From Modestobacter sp. VKM Ac-2982 (GTDB lineage Bacteria > Actinomycetota > Actinomycetes > Mycobacteriales > Geodermatophilaceae), in contig NZ_JAPVBL010000004.1 of assembly GCF_026967935.1 (NCBI RefSeq), forward strand, positions 496,001 through 560,000: a DNA stretch of 64,000 bases. The letters are read 5' to 3'. Of this stretch, positions 55,206 to 63,706 are shown piece by piece; the stretch's first letter is position 1, and every line of letters begins with the position of its first letter. A program made the position numbers and the translations under genes. Under the pieces are notes generated by a model. It saw nothing but the letters and a program-made list of their open reading frames with translations, had not been told where the DNA came from and did not search any database.

Positions 55206-56537
55206 ATGGGCACCAAGGCATCGACCCAGCGACGGACCGGCACCCGTCCGGTGCGCCGCATGGCCGGCGTGGTCGTCGCGGCGACCCTCTGCCTGGTGGC
55301 CGCCCCCGGCGTCGCCGCGGCGACCCCGACCAACCCCTCGGACGATCAGATCAGCGCGGCTCGGCAGCAGCAGGACGCCGCCGCGCAGCAGGTCGGCTCC
55401 CTCTCCGCCGAGCTGGCCACCGCGCAGGCCGAGGTGGACGCCGCCCGGGCGCAGTCGGCGATCGCCCTGGACACCTTCCAGGCCCAGCAGGCCGAGTACG
55501 AGGTGGCCCAGGCCGCCGCAGACGCCGCTGCCGCCTCCGCCGACCAGGCCGCGGCCGAGCTGACCACCGCCCGCGCGGACATCGCCACGTTCGCCCGGCA
55601 GAGCTACCAGCAGGGCAGCACCTCCCCGACGCTGGAGGCGCTGACCACCGCCGACGGCCCGGCGCAGATGCTGGAGCGCGCCGCCCTTCTCGAGGCCGCC
55701 GGTGCCCACCAGGGCGACGTCGTCACCGCGGTGACGGCCGCCGAGGAGCAAGCCCGCGCCGCCGAGTCCGCCGCGCAGGCCAGCCTGACCGCGGCCGCGA
55801 CGCTGAAGCAGGAGGCCGAGGACGCGCTGGCCACCGCCGAGGAGCTGGAGACCGGCGCCCGGGCGCAGGCGGCCGGGCTCGCCGCCCGACAGGCCAGCCT
55901 GGAGCAGGAGCTCGCCCAGGCCCAGCAGGCCCTCCTCGGCCTGCAGGGCGCCCGCGCCGCCGCCGAGCAGCACGCCGCCCAACAGGCCGCCGCCGAGCGC
56001 GCCGCCGCCGAGCGCGCTGCTGCGGAACGGGCTTCCGCCGAACGGGCGGCCACCGAGCGGGCGTCGGCACCCACCCGCTCCATCGTCTCCGAGCCGCGGG
56101 CCGGCACCTCCGCCGGGACCGGCGACTCCTCCGCGGTCGAGACCGCGATCTCCGCCGCACGCCGGCACCTGGGCACGATCTACTCCTGGGGCGGCGGATC
56201 GCTCACCGGGCCCAGCATGGGCTGGGGGGTGGACGCGGGCATCGTCGGCTTCGACTGCTCCGGGCTCACCCGCTACGCCTACGCCCAGGCCGGCGTCTCG
56301 ATCCCGCGCAACAGCAGGGCCCAGTACTCGGCCCTGCCCACGGTCTCCCGGTCGGACCTGCAGCGCGGTGACCTGGTCTTCTGGGCCACCGACACCAGCC
56401 GCCCCTCGACCATCCACCACGTGGCCATCTACCTCGGCGGCGGCCAGATCCTGGAGGCACCGCAGAGCGGCTCGGTCATCCGGGTCACGTCGATGCGGTG
56501 GAGCGGCTTCATCGGCGGCGTCCGCCCCACCGGCTGA
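55206..56537 (+). CDS. Secreted coiled-coil NlpC/P60 peptidoglycan hydrolase
   Basis: A 443-residue exported protein. It has a signal peptide (positive start, hydrophobic core VVVAATLCLVAAPGVAA, cleavage near residue 39), a long Ala/Glu/Gln coiled coil (about 45-290) with AERA repeats near the end, and a C-terminal NlpC/P60 domain. Catalytic Cys351 lies in GFDCSGLT and His405 in IHHVAIYLG. This is the RipA/RipC-type architecture, in which the coiled coil regulates a D,L-endopeptidase that splits peptidoglycan stems during division. The upstream region shows a partial TCACC/GGTGA dyad (55164-55180). Confidence 0.93.
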   Translation: MGTKASTQRRTGTRPVRRMAGVVVAATLCLVAAPGVAAATPTNPSDDQISAARQQQDAAAQQVGSLSAELATAQAEVDAARAQSAIALDTFQAQQAEYEVAQAAADAAAASADQAAAELTTARADIATFARQSYQQGSTSPTLEALTTADGPAQMLERAALLEAAGAHQGDVVTAVTAAEEQARAAESAAQASLTAAATLKQEAEDALATAEELETGARAQAAGLAARQASLEQELAQAQQALLGLQGARAAAEQHAAQQAAAERAAAERAAAERASAERAATERASAPTRSIVSEPRAGTSAGTGDSSAVETAISAARRHLGTIYSWGGGSLTGPSMGWGVDAGIVGFDCSGLTRYAYAQAGVSIPRNSRAQYSALPTVSRSDLQRGDLVFWATDTSRPSTIHHVAIYLGGGQILEAPQSGSVIRVTSMRWSGFIGGVRPTG

Positions 56538-56540
56538 CGC

Positions 56541-57530
56541 CTACGCGCTTACGGACTCCATGGCCTCGGCGGTCAGGGTCACCGAGCGCAGCCGGCCCTC
56601 GGTGGTGGGGGCCTGGTGGGCGACGATCAGCTCGTCGGCGTCGGCCTGCTTGCGGAACCCCTCGAGGTAGTCGCCGATCTCCCGCGGGGTGCCGATCGCG
56701 GCGTAGGTGAACATCGAGCTGACGTGCTGCCCGGCCCCCTGCTCGAGCAGCAGGTCGGCCTCCTCGTCGGTGAAGCTGCGCCCCCGCCCGAACAGGCCCA
56801 CGGCCATGTTCCGGCGGACCGCCTCGAGGTTCTCCTCCGCCTGGCGCACGGTGTCGGCGGCGATCACGTTGACCCCGGCGATGACGTGCGGCTCCGCCAG
56901 CTGGTCGGAGGGCTGGAACTCACGCCGGTAGGTGGCGACGGCGGCCTCCAGGGCCTGCGGCGCGAAGTGGCTGGCGAAGGCGTAGGGCAGGCCCAGCGCG
57001 GCGGCCAGGTGGGCGCCGAACAGCGAGGAACCGAGCACGTACAGCGGGACGTCCGAGCCCTTGCCGGGGATGGCGTCGACGCCGGGCACCCGGGTCCGGC
57101 CGGCCAGGTAGCCCTGCAGCTCCAGCACGTCCTGCGGGAAGGTGTCGGCGGAGTTCGGGTCGCGGCGCAGGGCGTACATCGTGTTCTGGTCCGAGCCCGG
57201 CGCGCGGCCCAGCCCGAGGTCGATCCGGCCGGGGTACATCGCGTCGAGGGTGCCGAACTGCTCGGCGATGGTGAGCGGCGCGTGGTTGGGCAGCATGACC
57301 CCACCGGCGCCGAGCCGGATCCGGCTGGTCTGCGCGCCGACGTGGGCGATGAGCACGCTGGTGGCCGACGACGCGATGCTCGGCATGTTGTGGTGCTCGG
57401 CGTACCAGACCCGCTGGTAGCCGTGCTCCTCCGCGCGCTGCGCCAGGGCGACGCTGGCCGCGATGCTGCTGCTGACGGTCTCCCCGCGGGCGATCGGGGC
57501 GAGGTCGAGGACGGACAGCGGGATGCGCAT
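56541..57530 (-). CDS. LLM class flavin-dependent oxidoreductase
   Basis: A 329-residue luciferase-like monooxygenase of the 'alternate 1' subgroup (TIGR03558-like), opening [14 protein letters not shown] and carrying [49 protein letters not shown] and [12 protein letters not shown]. It uses reduced FMN or F420; the choice cannot be decided from sequence alone. Substrate is unknown. It is convergent with the NlpC/P60 gene and divergent from the 112-residue hypothetical gene. Confidence 0.93.
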   Translation of the reverse strand: MRIPLSVLDLAPIARGETVSSSIAASVALAQRAEEHGYQRVWYAEHHNMPSIASSATSVLIAHVGAQTSRIRLGAGGVMLPNHAPLTIAEQFGTLDAMYPGRIDLGLGRAPGSDQNTMYALRRDPNSADTFPQDVLELQGYLAGRTRVPGVDAIPGKGSDVPLYVLGSSLFGAHLAAALGLPYAFASHFAPQALEAAVATYRREFQPSDQLAEPHVIAGVNVIAADTVRQAEENLEAVRRNMAVGLFGRGRSFTDEEADLLLEQGAGQHVSSMFTYAAIGTPREIGDYLEGFRKQADADELIVAHQAPTTEGRLRSVTLTAEAMESVSA

Positions 57531-57653
57531 GAGGGAGGTGCCTTTCGCGTTGGTTGTCCGGGTCAACGCACGACACCCCGGGGCGCTTCCCGACCGGGCC
57601 GCCGCACGCGCGCCTGCCGTTCCGTGATCGGGAGCGCACCTACAGTCGCCGCC

Positions 57654-57992
57654 GTGCAGGAGATGACGACGTTGCTGGGTGGACCCCTGCCGGTGGAGTT
57701 CCTGCTGGACGGGGACTGGCAGCCCGCGGTCCTGCTCGGTTGGCGGCACGAGCCCGACGGCACCTGCCGGGTGCACGTCCAGGCCGTCGTCTCCGGGCTC
57801 CGGCGGACCAGCTGGATGCAGCTGGACGACCTCCGCCTGCCCCAGACCGCCTCACTGGTCCCCGCCCCGCTCGAGCCGCGCACCCGGCCGGACCTGCTGC
57901 TCGCCGGCGCGGAACGCGCCCGGCGGACCCCGACGCCGCTCCCCCCGCTGCCGGTCCCCCGCAGCCTGCAGCCCGACACCAGCCGGACCTGA
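57654..57992 (+). CDS. Uncharacterised 112-residue protein
   Basis: A soluble protein from the GTG at 57654, with an N-terminal beta-rich half ([34 protein letters not shown]) that may be a small barrel, and a Pro/Arg-rich tail (residues 80-112). No family is recognised. Similar short proteins occur in related actinomycetes, but I cannot assign a role. It is divergent from the LLM oxidoreductase. Confidence 0.65.
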   Translation: MQEMTTLLGGPLPVEFLLDGDWQPAVLLGWRHEPDGTCRVHVQAVVSGLRRTSWMQLDDLRLPQTASLVPAPLEPRTRPDLLLAGAERARRTPTPLPPLPVPRSLQPDTSRT

Positions 57993-58093
57993 CCGGCCGG
58001 TCCGCCACGCGGACCGGTTCCGGACGGCCGCGCTGGGTGTCACCCTGAGGGGACCAGCCGGAGCGCAGCGTCGCGAGCCGGGGAGGAGCAGCC

Positions 58094-58498
58094 GTGTTGT
58101 GTCAGAGCACCTACGCACTGGACTACATCGACGGACGGCGCGCAGCGGTCGAGGCCCGCGTCGCCGCCTACCGGGAGCTGGCCGCCGCCACCGAGCCGGC
58201 CGCCCTGCGCGAGTTCGAGCCCGTCTTCTTCAACGACCTGGTCGTGGTGCTGGAGAACTGGTTCGTGCACCGCGGCCGGGGCATCGAGGGCTCGGACGGC
58301 AACGCGCTGAACGAGGTGCGGCTGATCGCCGAGTCGCTGGTGCACGGCGGCAGGATGATCGCCGACAAGCACGTCCGGCTGGACCCGGCGCGCACCGTGC
58401 TCAAGTACCGGGTGGGCGACGAGATCGCCGTCCGCGAGGCCGACTTCACCGCGTTGGCGAAGGCCTTCTTCGCGGAGCTGGAGAGCCGGTACCTGTAG
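58094..58498 (+). CDS. Uncharacterised conserved 134-residue protein
   Basis: A helical soluble protein beginning [29 protein letters not shown] and containing [53 protein letters not shown] lies shortly before the GTG, giving strong translation initiation. The fold looks all-alpha. Its well-conserved look and aromatic/charged pattern suggest a real cytoplasmic protein, but no function is known to me. Confidence 0.72.
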   Translation: MLCQSTYALDYIDGRRAAVEARVAAYRELAAATEPAALREFEPVFFNDLVVVLENWFVHRGRGIEGSDGNALNEVRLIAESLVHGGRMIADKHVRLDPARTVLKYRVGDEIAVREADFTALAKAFFAELESRYL

Positions 58499-58510
58499 CG
58501 CCGGCCCGGC

Positions 58511-59131
58511 TCAGCGGCTCTGCAGCGCGTCCAGGGCCACGGCCATCGCGGCGGCGACCCGGAAGTCCAGCCGCGGGTCGGGCACCGTGACGGTGTAGCG
58601 GTCCCGGATGGCCTTCTTCCGCTCGCTGATCAGCACCGGGGCCCCGGTCGCGGTGTCGACGAAGTCGAAGTGGAAGACGAAGGGCACCGGGACGTCGCCG
58701 ACGACGGGGAGCGCGGTCCAGACCCGGCGCACGACCGCGAGGGCCGGTCGGCGCTCGCGGCCGACCGCCTCGATGCCCGGGGCAGAGAGGGTCCAGGTCG
58801 AGCGGAGCAGGCTGGCCCCGAACTGCTTGCTGAACATGCCCAGCGGTGCACCGTGCTCGTCGAGGACGTCGTGCTGGGCCGAGACGTCCAGCCGCTGGCG
58901 GGCCTTGAAGGAGAAGACCGGGCGGCTCTTGGCCTCGTCGGCGTAGAAGACCACCTCCTCCTTCAGCTTCATCCGCTTCTGCTCGGCCAGCGCGAGCAGG
59001 TGGCCCTCGGAGCCGTCGGGCTGCACGGCCCGGATCTCGTAGCGGTTGACCATCATGGTGACCCGCTGCGAGACGAAGAAGGCAGGCACGACCATCGGGG
59101 CCGGCGGCTGGCCGAAGGGGGACGAGGTCAC
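58511..59131 (-). CDS. LURP-one-related / scramblase-like family protein
   Basis: A 206-residue protein with the beta-strand pattern of the LURP-one/phospholipid scramblase superfamily: NRYEIRAVQPDGSEGHLLALAEQKRMKLKEEVVFYADEAKSRPVFSFKARQRLDVSAQHDVLDEHGAPLG. The family has a 12-stranded barrel around a central helix. Its bacterial role is unknown. The start codon faces the retron RNA and reverse transcriptase across 100 bases. Confidence 0.82.
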   Translation of the reverse strand: MTSSPFGQPPAPMVVPAFFVSQRVTMMVNRYEIRAVQPDGSEGHLLALAEQKRMKLKEEVVFYADEAKSRPVFSFKARQRLDVSAQHDVLDEHGAPLGMFSKQFGASLLRSTWTLSAPGIEAVGRERRPALAVVRRVWTALPVVGDVPVPFVFHFDFVDTATGAPVLISERKKAIRDRYTVTVPDPRLDFRVAAAMAVALDALQSR

Positions 59132-59232
59132 AGCGGTGCTCCTGGGTGGGTCGGGTGGTGCGGGCAGCCCATCCTGGGGCACGACGGGTGCCTGTGTCCC
59201 GGATCCGTCTCCCGGCCCAGCCACTACGGTGG

Positions 59233-59401
59233 CCGGGTGCACGGCGGGGCGGGCAGGACGATCGGCAGCAGCCGATCACCCCGGGGCAACCCCGGGGCAT
59301 CGTGAGCAGGTCGGGCATGGCGTCATGAGCCGCGCTGTGCGCTCCGCGCACCAGGCGGCGCCTCCAGCGAGGAGCGGCTGGCCGCCCCGCCGTGCACCCG
59401 G
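59233..59401 (+). ncRNA. Putative retron msr-msd RNA (a1/a2 inverted repeats)
   Basis: A 169-base segment bounded by a perfect 20-bp inverted repeat (59233-59252 and 59382-59401) sits directly before the reverse transcriptase gene, as msr-msd does before ret in retrons. Inside, a GATCGGC-AGCA-GCCGATC hairpin (59260-59277) and an 8-bp CCCCGGGG-CAA-CCCCGGGG hairpin (59279-59297) fit the msr part. The msd part would hold a GCCGC/GCGGC plus GTGCGC-TCC-GCGCAC stem (59329-59359) and a CTCC-AGCGA-GGAG hairpin (59362-59374). A TACGGT -10-like hexamer (59225-59230) would place the RNA start near a1. The branching G and exact msr/msd border cannot be fixed by eye. Confidence 0.72.
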
Positions 59402-59410
59402 GAGGTCGCG

Positions 59411-60760
59411 GTGACCGCCGAGCGGCAGGCCGCGACCACCGCCGCAGCGATCGCGACCGCGCTGCTGGCCGGCCCGTGGCGGCGGCGGGACATGGTCCGC
59501 CGGGTGGCGGTGGCGCTGGGCCAGGCCCGCGCCCGCACCTGGGTGGGCACACTGGTCGGGGAGGTCCAGACGGTCTGCCCCACCGCCCCGGTCGACCGGC
59601 CGCGGGAGCTGGCCCGCGTCGTCCGGACGACCCAGGGGTGGGAACGCGGGCAGTCACAGCGACCACTCCCCCGGGCCGTCCGGTGGGAACCGGTGCCGAC
59701 CGCGCTGGCCTGGCGCCGGTGGCCGGTCGCCGACCTGCCTGACCAGGCCGCGGTCGCCCGGCTGCTCGACGTCGACGCCGGCGAGCTGGCGTGGTTCGCC
59801 GACGCCCGCCGGCTGGAGCGGACGTCCGGTGAGGCGCTGCGGCACTACCGGTGGCGGGTGGTGCCGCGCCCGGCGGGGGTCCGGCTGCTCGCCGCGCCCA
59901 AGCCCCGGCTCAAGGAGGCGCAGCGGCGGGTGCTGCGACACGTGCTCGACCGCATCCCGGTGCACGACGCCGCGCACGGCTGCGTGCCCGGACGCTCGGT
60001 GCGCACCGCGGTCGCCCCGCACGCCGGGTCCGCCGTCGTGCTGCGGATGGACCTGGAGGCGTTCTTCGCCAGCGTCGCCGCCGGGCGGGTGCACGGGCTG
60101 CTGCTGGGCGTCGCCGGTCTGCCCGAGCCGGTGGCGCACGTGCTCACCGGCCTGGTGACGACGGTGCTGCCGACCGAGGTGTGGCGGCACGTCCCTGCCC
60201 CGGACGGGATCGAGGCGCGGGACCGGCACCGGCGGCTGGGTCAGCGGCTGGCAGTGCCGCACCTGCCGCAGGGCGCTCCGACGTCCCCGGCGCTGGCCAA
60301 CCTGGTCTGCCACCGCCTCGACCGCCGGCTGACCGGACTCGCCACGGCCGCCGGTGCCACCTACACCCGCTACGTCGACGACCTGACCTTCAGCGGGGAC
60401 CGGCGGATCGCCCGCGACCGGTTCGCCGCCCTGGTCACCGCGGTGGTCGAGGAGGAGGGCTTCCGGGTGAACGCGGCGAAGACCTCGGCCACCAGCGCCG
60501 CCCGTCGGCAGTCGGTGCTGGGCACGGTGGTCAACGACCACCCCACCCTGCCGCGGCCGGAGCGGGACGCGCTGCGGGCGCTGCTGCACAACTGCGCCGT
60601 CCACGGCTGGACGACCCAGACCCGGGGCCACGACCCGGCCACCTTCCGCGACCACGTGCTGGGGCGGGTGGCCTGGGCCGCCTCGGTCGACCCGGGGTTC
60701 GGCGCCCGGCTGCACACCCTGGCCGACCGGATCGACTGGTCGGCTGCCCCGCCCTCGTAG
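59411..60760 (+). CDS. Retron-type reverse transcriptase with N-terminal extension
   Basis: A 449-residue reverse transcriptase. RT core from about residue 135: APKPRLKEAQRRVL, HDAAHGCVPGRSVRTAV, first catalytic Asp214 in RMDLEAFFASV, LPQGAPTSPALANLVCHRLDRRL, catalytic Y321-V-D-D324 in TRYVDDLTFSGD, and VLGTVVNDHP in the place of the retron 'VTG' motif. The first ~125 residues are an extra Arg/Ala-rich helical domain, making it longer than the ~320-residue E. coli retron enzymes and closer in size to myxobacterial Mx162-type ones. No maturase or endonuclease domain follows, arguing against a group II intron. GGGAGG (59400-59405) overlaps the a2 repeat, five bases before the GTG. Confidence 0.9.
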   Translation: MTAERQAATTAAAIATALLAGPWRRRDMVRRVAVALGQARARTWVGTLVGEVQTVCPTAPVDRPRELARVVRTTQGWERGQSQRPLPRAVRWEPVPTALAWRRWPVADLPDQAAVARLLDVDAGELAWFADARRLERTSGEALRHYRWRVVPRPAGVRLLAAPKPRLKEAQRRVLRHVLDRIPVHDAAHGCVPGRSVRTAVAPHAGSAVVLRMDLEAFFASVAAGRVHGLLLGVAGLPEPVAHVLTGLVTTVLPTEVWRHVPAPDGIEARDRHRRLGQRLAVPHLPQGAPTSPALANLVCHRLDRRLTGLATAAGATYTRYVDDLTFSGDRRIARDRFAALVTAVVEEEGFRVNAAKTSATSAARRQSVLGTVVNDHPTLPRPERDALRALLHNCAVHGWTTQTRGHDPATFRDHVLGRVAWAASVDPGFGARLHTLADRIDWSAAPPS

Positions 60761-60786
60761 GCTCGGCCGATGATCGTGGTCCCGGG

Positions 60787-61518
60787 ATGAGCGCCCGGAT
60801 CGAGGAGCTGGACTGGAGCCCGACGCCGATCGGCGAGGTGAGCCTGCGACGGCGGCGGGACCCGGTGACCGGACTCGACGTCTTCGAGGTGAAGCTCGGG
60901 GACGAGTTCCTCATGTCCACCCAGTTCACCGTGGCCGAGGTGGCGGTGGCCCGGCTCGCCCTGGCGCGGCTCGACGGGCCCGCCCCCGGTGCGCCCGGGC
61001 TGGACGTCGCCGTGGGCGGGCTCGGGCTCGGCTACACCGCGGAGGCGGTCCTGGCCGACCCGCGGGTGCGGGAGCTGGTGGTCGTCGACCTGCTCGAGCC
61101 GGTGATCGGCTGGCACCAGCGTGGGCTGGTGCCGGTCGGCCCCACGCTCACCGCCGACCCCCGCTGCCGGCTCGTGCACGGGGACTTCTTCGCGATGGCC
61201 GAGGGCGCCGGCTTCGACCCCGCGACGCCCGGCCGGGTGTTCGACGCCGTCGTCGTCGACATCGACCACTCACCGCAGCACCTGCTCGCCGACGGCAGCG
61301 CCGGCTTCTACGGGATCGCCGGCACCCGGCGGCTGGCCCGGCACCTGCGGCCGGGAGGCGTGTTCTCGCTGTGGTCGAACGACCCGCCCGAGGACGGCTA
61401 CCTCTCCGTCCTGGCCGAGGTCTTCACCGACGTCGCCGCCGAGGTCGTCAGCTTCCCCAACCCCCTGCAGGACCGGCCGGCCACGAACACGGTCTACCTC
61501 GGCACGAAGCCGCGCTGA
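60787..61518 (+). CDS. Spermidine synthase-like SAM-dependent protein
   Basis: A 243-residue protein with the aminopropyltransferase/methyltransferase fold. VAVGGLGLGYTAEAVLADPRVRELVVVDLLEPVIGWH is the SAM-binding loop with acidic second-strand end, and DAVVVDIDHSPQHLL corresponds to the active-site region of spermidine synthases. It lacks the full gatekeeper set, so it may be a methyltransferase or non-classical synthase. It starts 26 bases after the reverse transcriptase stop and is probably co-transcribed, but a functional link is unproven. Confidence 0.85.
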   Translation: MSARIEELDWSPTPIGEVSLRRRRDPVTGLDVFEVKLGDEFLMSTQFTVAEVAVARLALARLDGPAPGAPGLDVAVGGLGLGYTAEAVLADPRVRELVVVDLLEPVIGWHQRGLVPVGPTLTADPRCRLVHGDFFAMAEGAGFDPATPGRVFDAVVVDIDHSPQHLLADGSAGFYGIAGTRRLARHLRPGGVFSLWSNDPPEDGYLSVLAEVFTDVAAEVVSFPNPLQDRPATNTVYLGTKPR

Positions 61519-61527
61519 CCCGGCCCG

Positions 61528-62613
61528 CTACGCCTGCGCGAGCACGCCCCGGCGCATGGCGCGGGCCCGGTTGTCCAGGGCCTGCCGCCAGGCGGCCACC
61601 CAGCGTTCGACGGTGTGCTCCATCAGGTGGCCGGCCAGCACCTGCTCGCGCGCAGCCGCGGCCATCTCCCGACGCCGGTCGGCGTCGGTGACCCCGGCGG
61701 CGACCCACTTCGCCCAGTCCTTCGGCGCGCGGGCCGGCATCCCGAGCCCGAGGCGCTCGTACTCCTCGGTGCGCGCCCGCACGCAGTAGACCCCGCGGGC
61801 GGAGTACTCCAGCGGCTTCAGCCAGCTCTTGCAGGTGTTGAACCGGTCGATGCGGAGCGGGGCGATGCCCACGTCGAACAGCTCACCGATGGCCCGGCTG
61901 TACTCGTCGACGTCCGGGATCCACGGGACCTCGGACGGCTCCTCGGGCAGCCGCAACCTCTCCCGGGCGTCCCACTTCTGCCCCAGCACCACGAACTCGC
62001 TGCGCCCACGGGTCCGGTCCAGCGCCTGCTGCAGCCCCGACCCCATCTCCTGCAGGTCGTAGGGGTGGCCGGCGACGTTCCCGGTCCAGCCGATCCGCAC
62101 CACCCCGGGGTCACGCTCGTAGGCCGGGGGCAGCTCGGCGATCCGACGCGGGACGGCGTTGGGGACGACGACGCCCCGCCCGTGCGATGCGTACTCCTGC
62201 TGCAGCGCCGGGGTCGACGTGGTGACCAGGTCGGCCTCCTTGGCGCACTCCAGCGCGATCTTCGCCCGCCCGCCCCGGACCAGTCCCTTGTGCCCCATGT
62301 GACCGAAGGGGACGGCGGAGAGCAGGTCGTCGAACTCCACGACCACCGCGACCCCCTGGGCCTGGAGGACCCGGATGCACTGCAGCATCTCCTTGGTCTT
62401 GGGCGCCTGGAGCACCACCACGTCGGCTCCCTGGGCGTCGACGTCGACGACCTCGGGCTCGCCGCCCTCGACGACCGGGCGCATGGTGGTCGCCAGGCCC
62501 CGCTCGACCGTGACGGCGACGCCCAGCCCCGCCTCCTGCACGGCCCGGGCCGGCTCCTTGACGCGGTAGTGGTCGGGGCCGATGTGGCCCTGGTTCATCA
62601 GCAGCACGTGCAT
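61528..62613 (-). CDS. Glycosyltransferase (GT-B-like)
   Basis: A 361-residue protein with a Rossmann-type N-terminal half (MHVLLMNQGHIGPDHYRVKEPARAVQEAG ... VVVLQAPKTKEMLQCIRVLQAQGVAVVVEFDDL) and a C-terminal half with VRIGWTGNVAGHPYDLQ and CKSWLKPLEYSARGVYCVRARTEEYERLG. The latter resembles the donor-binding region of GT4-like enzymes. It probably builds a surface glycan. It is divergent from two tandem genes of the same apparent pathway. Stops of this gene and of the spermidine synthase-like gene are nine bases apart. Confidence 0.82.
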   Translation of the reverse strand: MHVLLMNQGHIGPDHYRVKEPARAVQEAGLGVAVTVERGLATTMRPVVEGGEPEVVDVDAQGADVVVLQAPKTKEMLQCIRVLQAQGVAVVVEFDDLLSAVPFGHMGHKGLVRGGRAKIALECAKEADLVTTSTPALQQEYASHGRGVVVPNAVPRRIAELPPAYERDPGVVRIGWTGNVAGHPYDLQEMGSGLQQALDRTRGRSEFVVLGQKWDARERLRLPEEPSEVPWIPDVDEYSRAIGELFDVGIAPLRIDRFNTCKSWLKPLEYSARGVYCVRARTEEYERLGLGMPARAPKDWAKWVAAGVTDADRRREMAAAAREQVLAGHLMEHTVERWVAAWRQALDNRARAMRRGVLAQA

Positions 62614-62920
62614 CGTCGACGTAGGCCTTTCGCGACTGCGGCACCGTGGGTCCGGCGCCGTCCGGGAGCCCCGACCGACGGGACGGAGGGACGTCTCCTC
62701 CCTCCATCGGCAGCCCGCAGCGGGATCGTGCCCGCCCGGCAGCCGACCGGGCCGGCGCAGCCGTCGCCGCGTGGCACCTGGGACCGCTGGGGCGCACGCG
62801 GCCGCCGGGGGACGCGTCGCGCGTGTCAGCCCAGCCGGCCGCAGCCCGCCCGGCACACTCCCCCACGTCGTGCGGCAGCCGCCCGACCCGGTGCAGGCGC
62901 CGGTGGACCCTGGGGAGCTC
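62614..62920. other. 307-base divergent intergenic region without a convincing gene
   Basis: The region separates the glycosyltransferase (-) from the tandem paralogue genes (+). Long open frames cross it, but their composition (Arg/Pro/Gly-rich, no ribosome site) is that of non-coding GC-rich DNA. It presumably holds both promoters; I could not pick out a confident -10 element. GGGGAG three bases before the GTG at 62921 serves the downstream gene. Confidence 0.5.
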
Positions 62921-63706
62921 GTGCGCTACTTCAGCATCGCCTACCGGCCCCTGGACTGGCCGCTGCCGGACTTCATGGAGGCGGTGTCGACCGCTCCCGC
63001 CGGTGACGGGGTGACCGACCTCGGCGGCCGCTACCCGGAGCTCGCCGGCCGGGACCCCGTCCTCGGCGAGTACGCCACCCTGTTCGCCGTCCGGCGCCTC
63101 CTGGAGGAAGCCCGCGAGCGTGGGGAGGGCACCGACGGCGGCATGGTCGGCATCTCGCACTACCGCCGGTTCGCGGTCACCCGGCCGACGGGCACACGCT
63201 CCTACGCCTACGGCGTGGTGCGGCCCGAGGAGTTCACCACGCTCCCCCGCGACCTGTTCGTCCCCCCACCGGACACCGTGCTCTTCCCCGCGCCGATGAA
63301 GGTCGTCCCCACACTGCTGGCGCACTTCGGCACCTACCACCCCACCCGCGACCTGCTCTTCTTCATGGCGCTGGCGATCGACCTGGGGGTCGTGACCGAC
63401 GCGGAGGCGACGTCCTGGCTGAGCCAGGACGTGATGGTCCCCGCGCCGGCGGTCGGCGTGTACCCGGTGGACTGGTACGTCGCCACGATGGTGGCGCTGG
63501 AGTCCGTCGTCGACGCCTTCGAGGCCAGCGTGGGCGTGCCCCGGGAGGGCTACCAGCGCCGGATCATCGCCTTCTGCCTCGAACGGCTGCACGGGCTGGT
63601 GCTGTCCTCGCTCGTCTCCCGGTGGGACGCGCTCATCACCCACCCGGCCCTCCTCGTGAGCCCGGACGGGATCTACCACCCCAGCGGATCGGAGCCGTCC
63701 GCGTGA
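62921..63706 (+). CDS. Uncharacterised protein, DUF4422-like (surface polysaccharide type), paralogue 1
   Basis: A 261-residue soluble protein opening VRYFSIAYRPLDWPLPDFMEAVSTAPAGDGV, then LGEYATLFAVRRLL and MVGISHYRRFAVTRPTG. The GISHYRR element in the centre recalls the 'GLCHYRRY' motif of DUF4422 proteins in capsule and exopolysaccharide loci, but the match is distant. Start is the GTG at 62921. The same opening recurs in the next gene, showing tandem duplication. Position beside a glycosyltransferase supports a role in surface glycan synthesis. Confidence 0.65.
   Translation: MRYFSIAYRPLDWPLPDFMEAVSTAPAGDGVTDLGGRYPELAGRDPVLGEYATLFAVRRLLEEARERGEGTDGGMVGISHYRRFAVTRPTGTRSYAYGVVRPEEFTTLPRDLFVPPPDTVLFPAPMKVVPTLLAHFGTYHPTRDLLFFMALAIDLGVVTDAEATSWLSQDVMVPAPAVGVYPVDWYVATMVALESVVDAFEASVGVPREGYQRRIIAFCLERLHGLVLSSLVSRWDALITHPALLVSPDGIYHPSGSEPSA

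Noticed and set aside
59411-60760. Reverse transcriptase as group II intron maturase or diversity-generating retroelement
   Set aside because: No maturase X or HNH domain follows the RT core, no intron ends are visible, and there is no template/variable repeat pair or Avd-like gene nearby.
60771-60791. A six-codon frame (ATG to TGA) between the reverse transcriptase and the spermidine synthase-like gene
   Set aside because: It is too short to support as coding; the overlap of its stop with the next start codon can arise by chance.
62582-62920. Extension of the first DUF4422-like gene upstream to 62582
   Set aside because: The extra 113 codons are Arg/Pro/Gly-rich and unlike the paralogue, which begins exactly at the residue corresponding to the GTG at 62921.
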